Assembly: GCF_002379095.1 (NCBI RefSeq)
Contig: NZ_NBZV01000025.1
Coordinates: forward strand, 1-64,000
Source of the DNA: Polaromonas sp. AER18D-145
Lineage (GTDB): Bacteria; Pseudomonadota; Gammaproteobacteria; Burkholderiales; Burkholderiaceae_C
Length of the DNA: 64,000 nucleotides
Direction: 5' to 3'
This document shows, piece by piece, positions 49,491-58,278 of the stretch (positions are counted from its first letter, which is position 1; each line of letters starts with the position of its first letter). The position numbers and the translations under genes were made by a program. The notes under the pieces are model-generated. The model saw only the letters and a list, made by a program, of their open reading frames with translations, was not told the DNA's origin and made no database searches.

Positions 49491-49643
49491 ATGAAACTGC
49501 TGACGCCAACACCTTTCAAACCCCACCGGACCCGCCGCATCGCCGCGGCCTACATCGCCTACCTCACCACCGTCTGCGCCAGCATGGCGGCGGCAGCGGC
49601 TGTGGTGACCGAGACCGTGCCGCTGACGCTGGGAGGGTTCTGA
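49491..49643 (+). CDS. Small basic membrane-like protein, 50 residues
   Basis: The frame runs from ATG 49491 to TGA 49641 and gives a protein starting MKLLTPTPFKPHRTRRIAAAY, in basic then hydrophobic order, ending PLTLGGF. GAGGA at 49479-49483 sits seven bases ahead; an in-frame ATG at 49464 lacks such a site. The alanine-rich middle could form one membrane helix. It is not recognised. The next gene begins one base after its stop. Confidence 0.5.
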   Translation: MKLLTPTPFKPHRTRRIAAAYIAYLTTVCASMAAAAAVVTETVPLTLGGF

Positions 49644-49644
49644 G

Positions 49645-49953
49645 ATGCATGCCGAACCGAATGCCCTTCCCGAGGAAGAGGCGCCAGAAGAACCGGCGGT
49701 GACGCCGGGCGACGACAGCAACGACGACCCCACGCCGCCGCTGCCGGTGGACCCGAGCGGCACGCCGCAGCGCAATCCGGCGGTGGACCAGGCGGCCAAT
49801 GACACGGCGCTTGCGCTGCCAACGGAAGAGCCCGAGATCGGCAACGAGCGCGACATTCCGTCCGACGGCCGCGACCTGGAAGGCGAGGGCATGATTCGTG
49901 ATCTCGACAAACCGGTGGAGCCATCCCCCGCCGTTAAACTGGAAAGGGAGTAG
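49645..49953 (+). CDS. Acidic, proline-rich small protein of unknown function
   Basis: 102 residues beginning MHAEPNALPEEEAPEEPAV. It is almost without aromatic or cysteine residues and is rich in E, D and P, so it is likely intrinsically disordered. Near the C-terminus EIGNERDIPSDGRDLEGEGM is more ordered. GGGAGGG at 49631-49637 is the ribosome site. It forms a tight unit with the 50- and 32-residue genes on either side. Not recognised. Confidence 0.6.
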   Translation: MHAEPNALPEEEAPEEPAVTPGDDSNDDPTPPLPVDPSGTPQRNPAVDQAANDTALALPTEEPEIGNERDIPSDGRDLEGEGMIRDLDKPVEPSPAVKLERE

Positions 49954-49955
49954 CC

Positions 49956-50054
49956 GTGGCGACCGACCCCAACGTGCCACCGCCCGAGCCGGTGCAACCC
50001 ATCGCCACCCCGCCCAACCCCGGCCAGGTGCAGCCCACACCGCTGCCGATGTAG
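49956..50054 (+). CDS. Proline-rich 32-residue protein
   Basis: GTG at 49956 to TAG at 50052 encodes a protein with PNVPPPEPVQPIATPP and PTPLPM. GGGAG at 49946-49950 lies five bases before the start, and the gap to the preceding stop is two bases. Such a tight arrangement suggests a real tiny gene, though the low complexity leaves doubt. Confidence 0.35.
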   Translation: MATDPNVPPPEPVQPIATPPNPGQVQPTPLPM

Positions 50055-50074
50055 CCGCTGGCGCGCGCGGGCTG

Positions 50075-51022
50075 TCAGAGTCCGGCTTGCGCCAGTTGTG
50101 CGCGGGTGGGCAGGCCCTCGCTGTCGCCAGCCACCTGCACGGCGCGCGCCCCTATCCAGGCGCCGCGCCGGACAGCTTCCAGAACAGGGCGTCCCTCCAG
50201 CAGGGCGCTGATCACGCCGACGGCAAAGCTGTCACCGGCGCCCACCGTGTCCACCACCTTGGCCACCGGCCAAGCCGGTACATGCCCGGTGCCGGCGCCG
50301 GCGCTGTCAAACCAGGCGCCGTCGGCGCCCAGCTTCACCACCACCAGCGCAGCGCCCCGCTCGCGATAAAAAGCGGCAATGCCTTCGGCCGTGGTTTCGC
50401 CGGTCAGGAAACGGCCCTCTTCGAGGCCAGGCAACACCCAGTCGGCCCGCGCGGCCAGGTCGTTGATGGCCTCGCGCATCTGTCCGGGCGTGGCCCATAA
50501 CGTCGGGCGCAGGTTGGGGTCGAACGACACGCTGCGTCCGGCGCCGCGCATCAGGTCCATGCTCCGGCGCGCGGCTGGCAGGGTGGTCGCCGAAATGGCG
50601 GGAAACACGCCGGTGGCATGGAGGTGCCGCGCCGACAGCAGCCAGGCTTCGTCGATGTCGCTGATGGTCATGTGACTGGCGGCCGAGCCCTGGCGGTGGT
50701 ATTCGACCGGCGGGTCGCTGCCGTCCAGCACACTGCCCTTGATCATGAAGCCGGTGGGCTGCGCCGCCGTGAGCACCACCTGCGAGCAGTCGATGCCTTC
50801 GGCCGACATCGCCCGTATCAGGTAGCGGCCCATCATGTCGGTGCCCAGCCGGCTGGCCCAGCCAACCTTCAGGCCCAGGCGCGCCAGGCCGATCGCCACA
50901 TTGGTTTCGGCGCCTGCCGTGTGTTTGTAAAAAGAGGTGGCGTCTTCGAGCGGGCCCGGCCGGTCGGCCACCAGCAGCATCATGGCTTCGCCAAAAGTTA
51001 CGACGTCCAGCGTGCTGGTCAT
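50075..51022 (-). CDS. kdgK: PfkB-family sugar kinase, 2-keto-3-deoxygluconate kinase type
   Basis: 315 residues. TFGEAMMLLVADRPGPLED and AGAETNVAIGLARLG are the first PfkB signature, and VDTVGAGDSFAVGVISALL the second with the catalytic aspartate (D of GAGDS). SFDPNLRPTLW is typical of KdgK-like kinases. It phosphorylates 2-keto-3-deoxygluconate or a similar sugar acid. No partner aldolase is in the window. The gene is single, convergent with the small-gene cluster. Confidence 0.85.
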   Translation of the reverse strand: MTSTLDVVTFGEAMMLLVADRPGPLEDATSFYKHTAGAETNVAIGLARLGLKVGWASRLGTDMMGRYLIRAMSAEGIDCSQVVLTAAQPTGFMIKGSVLDGSDPPVEYHRQGSAASHMTISDIDEAWLLSARHLHATGVFPAISATTLPAARRSMDLMRGAGRSVSFDPNLRPTLWATPGQMREAINDLAARADWVLPGLEEGRFLTGETTAEGIAAFYRERGAALVVVKLGADGAWFDSAGAGTGHVPAWPVAKVVDTVGAGDSFAVGVISALLEGRPVLEAVRRGAWIGARAVQVAGDSEGLPTRAQLAQAGL

Positions 51023-51072
51023 GGGTGTTCACGGGAGAGTGCAGGGTGCGCGAATCGTAGCACCTCCCCTGC

Positions 51073-51122
51073 GCTACTTTATTGATAGCTGCTTGCTCTT
51101 GTTGGACAAGGGTTGAAGCCCG
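51073..51122. repeat. GCTAT-type ~50 bp repeat
   Basis: GCTACTTTATTGATAGC, then TGCTTGCTCTTGTTGGAC and GGGTTGAAGCCCG. Its reverse complement aligns with 48437-48486. It lies 51 bases upstream of the kdgK start. Confidence 0.6.
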
Positions 51123-51428
51123 ATTTGATGCGTAAAGTCGCCGTCGCACGGATTCAGGTGCCGATGCTGCCGGTGATGGGCAGCAAGTCACCAGACCAGG
51201 CCACCCGGCGACGGCGTGCCAACGCCTTCAGATTCCGGCGACAGGACAAACCGCAGCCGCAACTGCAACGGTTTGTCACTTTCGTGCTGTCCTACAAACA
51301 CATCAACGGTGTCTGACACCGGCGCAGCGGAGCGCTGCCTAGAGTCGTTTTTGTGTCTGGCCGTCCGCCATGCATGCAGCACCGCCGGTGCTGTGAGTGA
51401 CCAACCAACCATCACCAGGAAGCCCACC
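51123..51428. other. Upstream region of the hemerythrin gene
   Basis: This 306-base stretch has no convincing gene. It holds a perfect GGTGTC-T-GACACC palindrome (51308-51320), a possible regulator site 108 bases upstream of the start codon. TTGTCA (51273) and TACAAA (51293) are present but too close for a normal promoter. Confidence 0.35.
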
Positions 51429-51911
51429 ATGAGCAAAGCACCCCCCAAGATGAACGATGCCGTCGATCTGCTCGATGCCGACCACATTGCCGTCAAGAAG
51501 CTGTTCACCCAGTTCAAGAAACTCAGCGAAGCCAAGGCGACCGCCGACGAGCGCAAGGCGCTGGCCGACAGGATCTGCAAGGAGCTGACCGTGCATGCCG
51601 ACATCGAAGAACAGATCTTCTACCCCGCGGCACGCGAGGCCATCGGTGACGACGCGCTGCTCAACGAAGCCGAGGTCGAGCATGCCAGCGCCAAGGACCT
51701 GATTGCGCAGATTTCGGGCATGGATGCGGACGAAGAACTGTTCGACGCCAAGGTGATTGTGCTCGGCGAATACATCGACCACCACGTGGAAGAAGAGCGT
51801 GAAGAGATGTTCCCCAAAGCCCGCAAGAGCGACATGGACCTCAAGGCCATGGTTGCCGACCTGAAGGCGCTCAAACAGGAACTGCTGGCCAAGGATGAGG
51901 TGCCCGCCTGA
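51429..51911 (+). CDS. Hemerythrin HHE-domain protein
   Basis: 160 residues. The iron ligands are seen in LLDADHIAVKKLF, TVHADIEEQIFYPAA, EVEHASAKDLI and EYIDHHVEEEREEMFP, spaced as in hemerythrin-like four-helix bundles. The last contains the H-x-x-x-E. These proteins bind oxygen or NO and may act in oxidative or nitrosative stress. AGGAAG precedes the ATG at 51429; the frame extends upstream but lacks support. It is convergent with the sensor kinase gene. Confidence 0.9.
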   Translation: MSKAPPKMNDAVDLLDADHIAVKKLFTQFKKLSEAKATADERKALADRICKELTVHADIEEQIFYPAAREAIGDDALLNEAEVEHASAKDLIAQISGMDADEELFDAKVIVLGEYIDHHVEEEREEMFPKARKSDMDLKAMVADLKALKQELLAKDEVPA

Positions 51912-51968
51912 GGCGGCGCCGCGGCGACCGCGCCCCGCGGGGTCTGCCCTGAAGGTTTGCCGCGGCGT

Positions 51969-54545
51969 TCAGGCCGTGGTGGCGCCGACGCGGGGATCGA
52001 AGGAGAAATAGAAACACGCGCCTTTGCCCTCGGATGACTCGCCGCGTATCAGGCCGCCGTGCCGCTCCAGAATGCGGTGCACGGTGGCCAGTCCGATGCC
52101 GCTGCCTTCGAATTCGGTGTCATGGTGCAGCCGGTGGAAGGGCTTGAACAGGCTGTCGGCATACTCCATGTTGAAGCCCGCGCCGTTGTCGCGCACGAAC
52201 AGCATCTTGCGCCCGCCCTCGCGCGTCGGCAGCAGGCCGAACTCGATGGTCGCTTCCGACTGCTGGCGCGAGTATTTCCAGGCGTTGCCGATCAGGTTTT
52301 CCAGGATGATGCGTGCAAGTTTGCTGTCGCAGCGGCCGCGGATGCCGGGCTGGATCGTGACCTGCACTGGACGCTGCGGATCGCGTTGCCTTTCCTGCAG
52401 GACCACCTGCTGCGCCATGACGCTGAGGTCCACATCCTCCAGCACCAGCTTTCCCTTGCTGACGCGGGCCAGCGCCAGCAGGTCGCTGATCAGTTCGTGC
52501 ATGCGTACCACGTTGACCCGGACACGGTCGAACAGGCGTTGCTCCTCGTCGCTGAGCCGGCCCTTGAGGCGGCGCGCCAGCAGCACGCTGAATCCCTCGA
52601 TGCTGCGCAGCGGGGACTGCAGGTCGTGCGACACCGAGTAACCGAAAGACTCCAGCTCGGCATTGGTCGCCATGAGCTGCTCGGTGCGCTCGTTGACACG
52701 CTGCTCCAGTGTTTCGTTAAAGCGCGAAATTTCACGGTCGCGCCGCAGCCGCACCAGTTCGGCCGTGATGCGGCTGGCAAAAATCTGCATCAACGCATCC
52801 CGGTCGGCGGAGCGGGCTTGGGGCTTTCGCCACAAGGCATTGACGATGCCGATGGGGGTGCCATCGGCATCGCACAGTGCCGCGCCGATGTAGGCGTGGA
52901 AGTTGCCCTCCGTCAGGACCCGGTCGTGCGGAAAAAGCTGTTGCACGCCCTCGTTGTAGACACACAGGTCGGACTGGCTGAGGACCTTGTCGCAGGGGGT
53001 GCCGGCCAGCGCATACCGGATGTCGGGCTGCAGCTTGCCGTCCTGAACCATGGCCAGGGAGGCGACACTCTGGTCCGCCATGGTTTCGCCCACAATCACC
53101 AGATCCGCGCCGATGGCCATGGCCAGATGCTGGACCACGGAACGGAAGAAGGCTTCGCCGGTGCCGCTCGACAGGGCTTTGGCGACGTCGATCAGCTGGG
53201 CTTCCCGGCGCTTTTGCTCGCTGATGTTGATGGTCGAGTTGAGCATGCAGGGCTCGCCGGCGATGTCGATGATCGCCGACCAGACCCGGCAGTCGACCAT
53301 GCTGCCGTTTTTGTGGCGCATCTGCATTTCGCGGCTCAGCACCCGCCCACCGGCCTGCAGGTCCTGGACAAACTGCCTGCGTTCTGCTTCGCTGGGCCAG
53401 ACCCCGATCTCGATCGATGTGCGCCCCACCAGGTCTTCCGGCTCAAAGCCGTGGATACGGTCTTCCGCAGCGTTGGCGGCCAGGAAGGTGCCGTCGGACA
53501 CCCGCGTGATGGTCATGTTGATGGGGCTGAAATCAAAAGCCTTGGAGAACAGTTCGGCCGACTGGCGCGCTGCCAGCCTGGCCTGGGTTTCGGCGGTGGC
53601 GTCGGTGATGGTGGAGACCACGATGCGTCCCTTGCTCACGCCCTCGATCTCGGACGACAGCAGGATGTTGATCAGCCTGCCGTCCTTGGTGCGCCCCTCA
53701 ACCGGAAGATTGATTGCCCGGTTCGCCGCGCGCATCTGGCGCAGGAAATTCTTGCGGGCATCGGGTTTGTCCCACAACATCGCATCGTTGCCGCCCAGTG
53801 ACTCCTCGCGGGTGTAGCCGTAGAGGCGTTCGAAAGCAGGGTTGACGTCGAGCACCGTCATGGTGTCGGCGTCCTGCACGATGATGGCCGCCGGGCTGTT
53901 GCGAAAAATGCGGCTGAAGCGGTCTTCGCTCAGGCGCAGTTCGTCTTCGGCCTTTTCGCGCCGGCGCAGTTCGGCATGTTGTTCGCGCAGTGCGCGGAGC
54001 ACCACCTGGCGGCTGGTGTACACGCTGCCGGCAATGCCGGTGAGCAGCAGGACATTGACCAGCCAGAACCGCAGGTTCACCGTGAAATCGGGCTTGATCA
54101 GCAGGCCGGCCTGTTCGGCCCAGCTCAGCAGCCCCAGGACAAGGGCACTCACCACCACCGCGGAGACCAGGGACTTTTTCCCCTGCATCATTCCGGCGGC
54201 AATCACGGCGCCGACAAAACCCAGCAGCAGCGCACTGCGGACCGATCCGTAGGCCACCATGCCCGCCGCCGACAGGCCGATCAGGCAATAGACCAGCAGG
54301 TAGCTGGTCCACAGGTAGTGCCCGCGGTGCAGCAGCCAGTAGCCGAGCGCGGTCAGTGCCAGCGCGAGGGCGATCACGATGATTTGCACGTCGCCGCTTT
54401 CCTGGGCAAGCGACAGGCCCAGCACCATCGGCAGGCTGGCCAGCAGCATCAACAACAGGGAGCGCAGCCCGCGCGAGTAGCGTTTTTCGATCAGCGCCGC
54501 AGCCAGCTGGCCGGTGGATTCGTGAGAAGAGGAGGTGTTGGGCAT
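51969..54545 (-). CDS. Membrane sensor histidine kinase with two PAS and a GAF domain
   Basis: 858 residues. About six helices in the first 190 residues precede PAS 1 (FRNSPAAIIVQDADTMTVLDV, split), PAS 2 (FDFSPINMTITRVSDGTFLA), a GAF domain (about residues 460-610) and a phytochrome-like kinase core: SVSHDLQSPLRSIEGF with the phosphorylated histidine, ILENLIGNAWKYS (N box) and DNGAGFNMEYADSLF plus GSGIGLATV (G boxes). No chromophore cysteine in the GAF domain is evident, so it is not a classical phytochrome. No response regulator is adjacent, so it is an orphan kinase. Confidence 0.9.
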   Translation of the reverse strand: MPNTSSSHESTGQLAAALIEKRYSRGLRSLLLMLLASLPMVLGLSLAQESGDVQIIVIALALALTALGYWLLHRGHYLWTSYLLVYCLIGLSAAGMVAYGSVRSALLLGFVGAVIAAGMMQGKKSLVSAVVVSALVLGLLSWAEQAGLLIKPDFTVNLRFWLVNVLLLTGIAGSVYTSRQVVLRALREQHAELRRREKAEDELRLSEDRFSRIFRNSPAAIIVQDADTMTVLDVNPAFERLYGYTREESLGGNDAMLWDKPDARKNFLRQMRAANRAINLPVEGRTKDGRLINILLSSEIEGVSKGRIVVSTITDATAETQARLAARQSAELFSKAFDFSPINMTITRVSDGTFLAANAAEDRIHGFEPEDLVGRTSIEIGVWPSEAERRQFVQDLQAGGRVLSREMQMRHKNGSMVDCRVWSAIIDIAGEPCMLNSTINISEQKRREAQLIDVAKALSSGTGEAFFRSVVQHLAMAIGADLVIVGETMADQSVASLAMVQDGKLQPDIRYALAGTPCDKVLSQSDLCVYNEGVQQLFPHDRVLTEGNFHAYIGAALCDADGTPIGIVNALWRKPQARSADRDALMQIFASRITAELVRLRRDREISRFNETLEQRVNERTEQLMATNAELESFGYSVSHDLQSPLRSIEGFSVLLARRLKGRLSDEEQRLFDRVRVNVVRMHELISDLLALARVSKGKLVLEDVDLSVMAQQVVLQERQRDPQRPVQVTIQPGIRGRCDSKLARIILENLIGNAWKYSRQQSEATIEFGLLPTREGGRKMLFVRDNGAGFNMEYADSLFKPFHRLHHDTEFEGSGIGLATVHRILERHGGLIRGESSEGKGACFYFSFDPRVGATTA

Positions 54546-54615
54546 GGCGGGGTGCAGGTCTGACGAATACTAAAGCACGGCACAGTCGCCAGCGATTGAT
54601 TATTTGTTGGCGGCC

Positions 54616-55515
54616 TCAGCCCCGGGCCACGGGATGGCCGGGGTCGCTGCACCAGTCGCTCCAGCTGCCGGCGTAGAGGCCGGTGCGCCCCAGGCCGGCA
54701 ATTTCCATGGCCAGGAGGTTGGGCACGGCACTGACGCCACTGCCGCAGTGGTGCACCACGCCGGCCGGGTCGCGGCCCGCCAGCAGCACTTCAAACTCTG
54801 CCCGCAACTGCTCGGCAGGCTTGAACCTGCCGTCGGGACCGATGTTGTCGCTGAAGGGCCGGTTCAGCGCGCCGGGAATGTGGCCGGCCACCGGGTCCAG
54901 CGGCTCGACCTCGCCGCGAAAACGTGCCGGAGCGCGGGCATCCACCAGGGTTTGGCCAAGCTGTCCGAGGTGGTCGGCCACCGTTTTTCCGTCAACCAGC
55001 AGCGCCTTTTCCGGGCCGGGGAAAAAGATGGACTGGAAGTGCGAAGGCTCTTCGCCGCGGTTGACCGCACCGCCTGCGGCCTGCCAGGCCTGCAGCCCGC
55101 CATCGAGCACGGCCACCGCCTCGTGGCCGGCCCACTTGAGCATCCACCACAGGCGGCCGCAGTAGTTGGCGCCATTGCGGTCATACACCACGGCCTGCAT
55201 GTCGTTGCTGAAACCCACGCTGGACAGCCAGGTGGCAAATTTTTCGCGGTTCGGCAGCGGGTGGCGCCCGCCGGAAGCGGGCTGGTCCGCGCCACTGTGC
55301 ACGGTCAGCACGCCGTGGGCGCCGGGCACGCCGTGTTTGGCGCTCAGGTCGGTGTCCAGGTTGGCATTGACCGCGCCCGGTATGTGCGCCTGCAGGTACA
55401 GCTGTTTGCCAGCCTGTGGCTGCATCAGGTCGAAGCTGCAGTCAAAGATCCGGCAGGACTGGTGGCTGGCCATCAGCGCCTGCAACTGTCCGGGGGAAAT
55501 CAGGGTGGCGTACAT
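54616..55515 (-). CDS. sseA: 3-mercaptopyruvate/thiosulfate sulfurtransferase
   Basis: 299 residues with two rhodanese domains. The C-terminal active site is HCGSGVSAVPN, with the catalytic cysteine and the G-S-G-V loop typical of mercaptopyruvate sulfurtransferase (thiosulfate enzymes have a basic CRKGV loop). The N-terminal domain has FDCSFDLMQP and YDRNGANYCGRLWWML. It transfers sulfur from 3-mercaptopyruvate to cyanide or thiols. The gene lies 36 bases after the EamA transporter gene on the minus strand. Confidence 0.9.
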   Translation of the reverse strand: MYATLISPGQLQALMASHQSCRIFDCSFDLMQPQAGKQLYLQAHIPGAVNANLDTDLSAKHGVPGAHGVLTVHSGADQPASGGRHPLPNREKFATWLSSVGFSNDMQAVVYDRNGANYCGRLWWMLKWAGHEAVAVLDGGLQAWQAAGGAVNRGEEPSHFQSIFFPGPEKALLVDGKTVADHLGQLGQTLVDARAPARFRGEVEPLDPVAGHIPGALNRPFSDNIGPDGRFKPAEQLRAEFEVLLAGRDPAGVVHHCGSGVSAVPNLLAMEIAGLGRTGLYAGSWSDWCSDPGHPVARG

Positions 55516-55551
55516 GGTGGCTCCGGTTGAAAATAAGCCCGTGAAATCGAT

Positions 55552-56574
55552 TCAATGTTCTTCTGCAGGGGCGCCCGGCGCGGCCCGGGCGCGCAGCACG
55601 GTGGCCGCGATGCCGCTGGCCACAATCAGTGCCATGCCGGCCCAGCCCAGCAGCGGAATCCGGTCGCCAAACAGCACCAGGCTGTAGATCGCGCCAAACA
55701 CAATGCCGGAGTACTGCAAGTTTGCCACCACCAGCGTGGCACTGCGGGTTTTCGCCATGCTGTAGGCCCGCGTCATGCACAGCTGGCCCAGCGAGGCCAG
55801 CACGCCCAGGGGGATCAGCCACAGCGCCGGCTTCCAGTGCCACTCGGAGATGCCGGCCACCAGCATGCCCAGGCCGCCGGCGACGGCCGAGCCGACCGCG
55901 AAATAAAACACCGTGCGGGTTTCGGGTTCGCCGACCCGTGCCAGCGCCATCACCTGCATGTAGGCAAAGGCGGCCAGCAGGCCGGACATCAGGCCGATCA
56001 GGCCGGCGAAGGCCTGGTTTTGCTCTATCGTCGGTCGCAGCATCATCACCACCCCGATGAAGCCGGTGATCACCGTCAGCACCAGCGGCCCCTGGCTGAA
56101 TGTGACCCCCACGCTTGTCGCTTCGCGTACTGCACTGCCCCCCGAGGGGGCTGAACTTGCTTGGGGCGGCCCTTCGCTGCGTTCGGCACCCACGTTTGCC
56201 GCTTCGCGTGCCGCGCGGCCGCCGCGCGCTGGCAGCAAGCCCATCAGCAGCGCGCCGCCGACCAGAAAGGTGGCGATCCAGACACTGCTCATGTAGTTCA
56301 GCGTCATGGCCGTGGCCAGCGGCAGGTGGGCGATGGCGTAAAACCAGGCGCCCAGCGAGATCACGCCGACCAGGCTGCGCCACATGTGCATGCCGGGATA
56401 CCGGGTGGCCAGCGTCACGCCACGTGTGCGGGCCAGCGCCCACATGAAAAACATGCCCAGCAGGCCGCGGTAAAACACCAGTTCCGCGCTGTTGAAATAC
56501 ACCGAGGCGAACTTGACGCAGACCGCCATGGTGGCAAAGAAGAAGGCGGCGGCCAACATCCAGAGGGCTTGCAT
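55552..56574 (-). CDS. EamA-family (DMT) transporter with in-frame repeat insertion
   Basis: 340 residues, ten predicted helices in two EamA repeats (FFFATMAVCVKFASVYF; and FAYMQVMALARVGEPETRTV). Between helices four and five the loop is expanded by about 40 residues encoded by the palindromic repeat at 56105-56222 (residues AAREAANVGAERSEGPPQAS and SAPSGGSAVREATSVGV). Removing this leaves an ordinary EamA length of ~300. Substrate unknown; such proteins export amino acids or metabolites. It precedes the sulfurtransferase gene by 36 bases. Confidence 0.85.
   Translation of the reverse strand: MQALWMLAAAFFFATMAVCVKFASVYFNSAELVFYRGLLGMFFMWALARTRGVTLATRYPGMHMWRSLVGVISLGAWFYAIAHLPLATAMTLNYMSSVWIATFLVGGALLMGLLPARGGRAAREAANVGAERSEGPPQASSAPSGGSAVREATSVGVTFSQGPLVLTVITGFIGVVMMLRPTIEQNQAFAGLIGLMSGLLAAFAYMQVMALARVGEPETRTVFYFAVGSAVAGGLGMLVAGISEWHWKPALWLIPLGVLASLGQLCMTRAYSMAKTRSATLVVANLQYSGIVFGAIYSLVLFGDRIPLLGWAGMALIVASGIAATVLRARAAPGAPAEEH
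56105..56222 (-). repeat. GC-rich palindromic repeat, copy 6, inside a transporter gene
   Basis: CCCCCACGCTTGTCGCTTCG and ACTGCCCCCCGAGGGGG match copies 2, 3 and 5. The half from 56161 repeats the CCCACGTTTGCCGCTTCGCG portion, so two partial units are in tandem. The insert stays in the transporter frame. Confidence 0.75.
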
Positions 56575-56634
56575 GGCGGAGCTCGTTGTTAGAAGTGAAA
56601 AGTGGTTGCAGCCCAGGCGGTTCCTGCGGTAGCA

Positions 56635-56651
56635 GCTATCGAATGAATAGC
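56635..56651. repeat. GCTAT...ATAGC motif
   Basis: GCTATCGAATGAATAGC lies between the EamA start and the Rieske oxygenase stop and is followed by GTTGACTGC. It belongs to the short GCTAT family. The rest of this 100-base gap shows nothing else. Confidence 0.5.
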
Positions 56652-56674
56652 GTTGACTGCATGGAGGGACCGCC

Positions 56675-57793
56675 TCAAAGCATTTGCGTGGTCTTGCTGG
56701 CGCCCATCTCGCGGCGGTACCACTCGTGAAAGTGCTGCATGCCGTCTTCCATCGGGCTCTGGTAGGGGCCGAACTCGTTGTCGCCGCGCTGCATCAGGGC
56801 CTTGCGGCCGGCGTCCATGCTCAGGGCAATCTCGTCGTCTTCGACACAGGTCTCCATGTAGGCGGCCTGCTGTGCATCCATGAACTCGCGCTCGAAGGCG
56901 CAGATTTCCTCGGGGTAGAAAAACTCCACCACGTTCAGCGTCTTGTCCGGCCCCTGCGGGTGCAGGGTGCTGACCACCAGGGCGTGCGGGTACCACTCGA
57001 CCATCACGTTGGGGTAGTAGGTCAGCCAGATCGCGCCATACTTGGGCGGCACGCCCTTGCGGTACTGCAGCACCACGTCATGCCATTTCTTGTAGACGTC
57101 GGTGCCGGGCTTGCCGAGCTTGTCGGACACTCCGACGGTTTGCACCGAGTAGTTCGGCGCCAGCTCCCAGCGCAGGTCGTCGGTGGTCACGAAGGCGCCC
57201 AGGCCGGGGTGGTAGGGGCCGACGTGGTAGTCCTCGAGATAGACCTCGATGAAGGTCTTCCAGTTGTAATTGCACTCGTGCAGGGTGATCCGGTCGAGCT
57301 GGTAGCCGGAAAAATCGAGGTCGGGCATGGCGCCCAGCGGCGCCATCTCGGCGGCGATGTCGCGGCCGTTGTCCTCAAACACCAGGCCGTTCCAGCTGCT
57401 GGTCTGGTAGCGGTTCAGGTTCAGGCAGGGGTCGACCTCGAAATGCGGCGCCCCGATCAGCTCGCCGTTGGTGTTGTAGGTCCAGCGGTGCAAGGGGCAG
57501 ACGATGTTGCTGCCGGTGTTGCCGCGGCCCTGCAGCATGGTGGACTGGCGGTGCCGGCAGACGTTGGAGATCAGCTCGACCCCGGTGGTATTGCGCACCA
57601 GGGCGCGGCCGCCGAGCTCCTGGGGCAGGGCGTAGTAGTCGCCCAGATTCGGCACGGAGAGCTCGTGACCCACGTAACGCGGACCGCGGGCAAACAGCTT
57701 TTGCTGCTCCCGCTGGTACAGGCCGGCGTCAAAGTAGCTGGAAACGGGGAGCTGGCTGGTGGCCTGCAGGAGACGGAGGCTTAGATCAGACAT
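56675..57793 (-). CDS. Rieske non-heme iron oxygenase, alpha subunit type
   Basis: 372 residues. The Rieske centre is CRHRQSTM and CPLHRWTYN (C-x-H...C-x2-H, residues about 80-105), and the mononuclear iron site is EDYHVGPYHPG. Length and order match aromatic-ring-hydroxylating oxygenase alpha subunits, of the phthalate or choline monooxygenase group. No reductase gene is adjacent, so its electron donor is unknown. The ATG at 57793 has GGAAA nearby; an ATG further upstream at 57841 is less likely. Substrate unknown. Confidence 0.85.
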   Translation of the reverse strand: MSDLSLRLLQATSQLPVSSYFDAGLYQREQQKLFARGPRYVGHELSVPNLGDYYALPQELGGRALVRNTTGVELISNVCRHRQSTMLQGRGNTGSNIVCPLHRWTYNTNGELIGAPHFEVDPCLNLNRYQTSSWNGLVFEDNGRDIAAEMAPLGAMPDLDFSGYQLDRITLHECNYNWKTFIEVYLEDYHVGPYHPGLGAFVTTDDLRWELAPNYSVQTVGVSDKLGKPGTDVYKKWHDVVLQYRKGVPPKYGAIWLTYYPNVMVEWYPHALVVSTLHPQGPDKTLNVVEFFYPEEICAFEREFMDAQQAAYMETCVEDDEIALSMDAGRKALMQRGDNEFGPYQSPMEDGMQHFHEWYRREMGASKTTQML

Positions 57794-58033
57794 GCAATTT
57801 CCGAAACAGGCGGTTTCGGGGGTGGATGAAGGGGCAGACAACCCTGTCAGGCAGGCGGGGCGTCAAGGCGTGAAGCCTGTCGATTGTACCGTGCAGGCCC
57901 CGCCTTGTGCCGCTGCGGACCTCCCGCGCGGGCCCGCGCCACCCCATAAACAGGTGGCTTGCCGCGGGGACAATGCCGGCAGGCCGGAAAACGGCGCGCA
58001 ACGGCCTAAAATCAGTCCTCCAACCAAATACCC

Positions 58034-58273
58034 ATGGCCAAAACCTCCTCTTCCCCCGCCCCCGCCACACCCGCCAGTTACGAAGCTGCGCTGGAAGAAC
58101 TCGAAACCCTGGTGGCCCGCCTCGAATCCGGCCAGTTGCCGCTGGACCAGTTGCTCACCGGCTACCAGCGCGGCGCCGAACTGCTCAAGTTCTGCCGCAG
58201 CAAGCTCGAGGCCGTGGAAAACCAGATCAAGGTGCTGGAAGGCAACGAGATCAAGCCCTGGAACCAAGAGTAA
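58034..58273 (+). CDS. xseB: Exodeoxyribonuclease VII small subunit
   Basis: 79 residues with [19 protein letters not shown] and [15 protein letters not shown], the XseB helices. It associates with XseA, which is elsewhere. TAAAAT at 58007-58012 could be the -10 of its promoter. ispA follows five bases later, the usual xseB-ispA-dxs arrangement. Confidence 0.95.
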   Translation: MAKTSSSPAPATPASYEAALEELETLVARLESGQLPLDQLLTGYQRGAELLKFCRSKLEAVENQIKVLEGNEIKPWNQE

Positions 58274-58278
58274 GCCCA

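Noticed and set aside
51969..54545. Bacteriophytochrome
   Set aside because: Kinase core and GAF domain resemble phytochrome kinases, but there is no PAS-GAF-PHY order, and membrane helices are present at the N-terminus.
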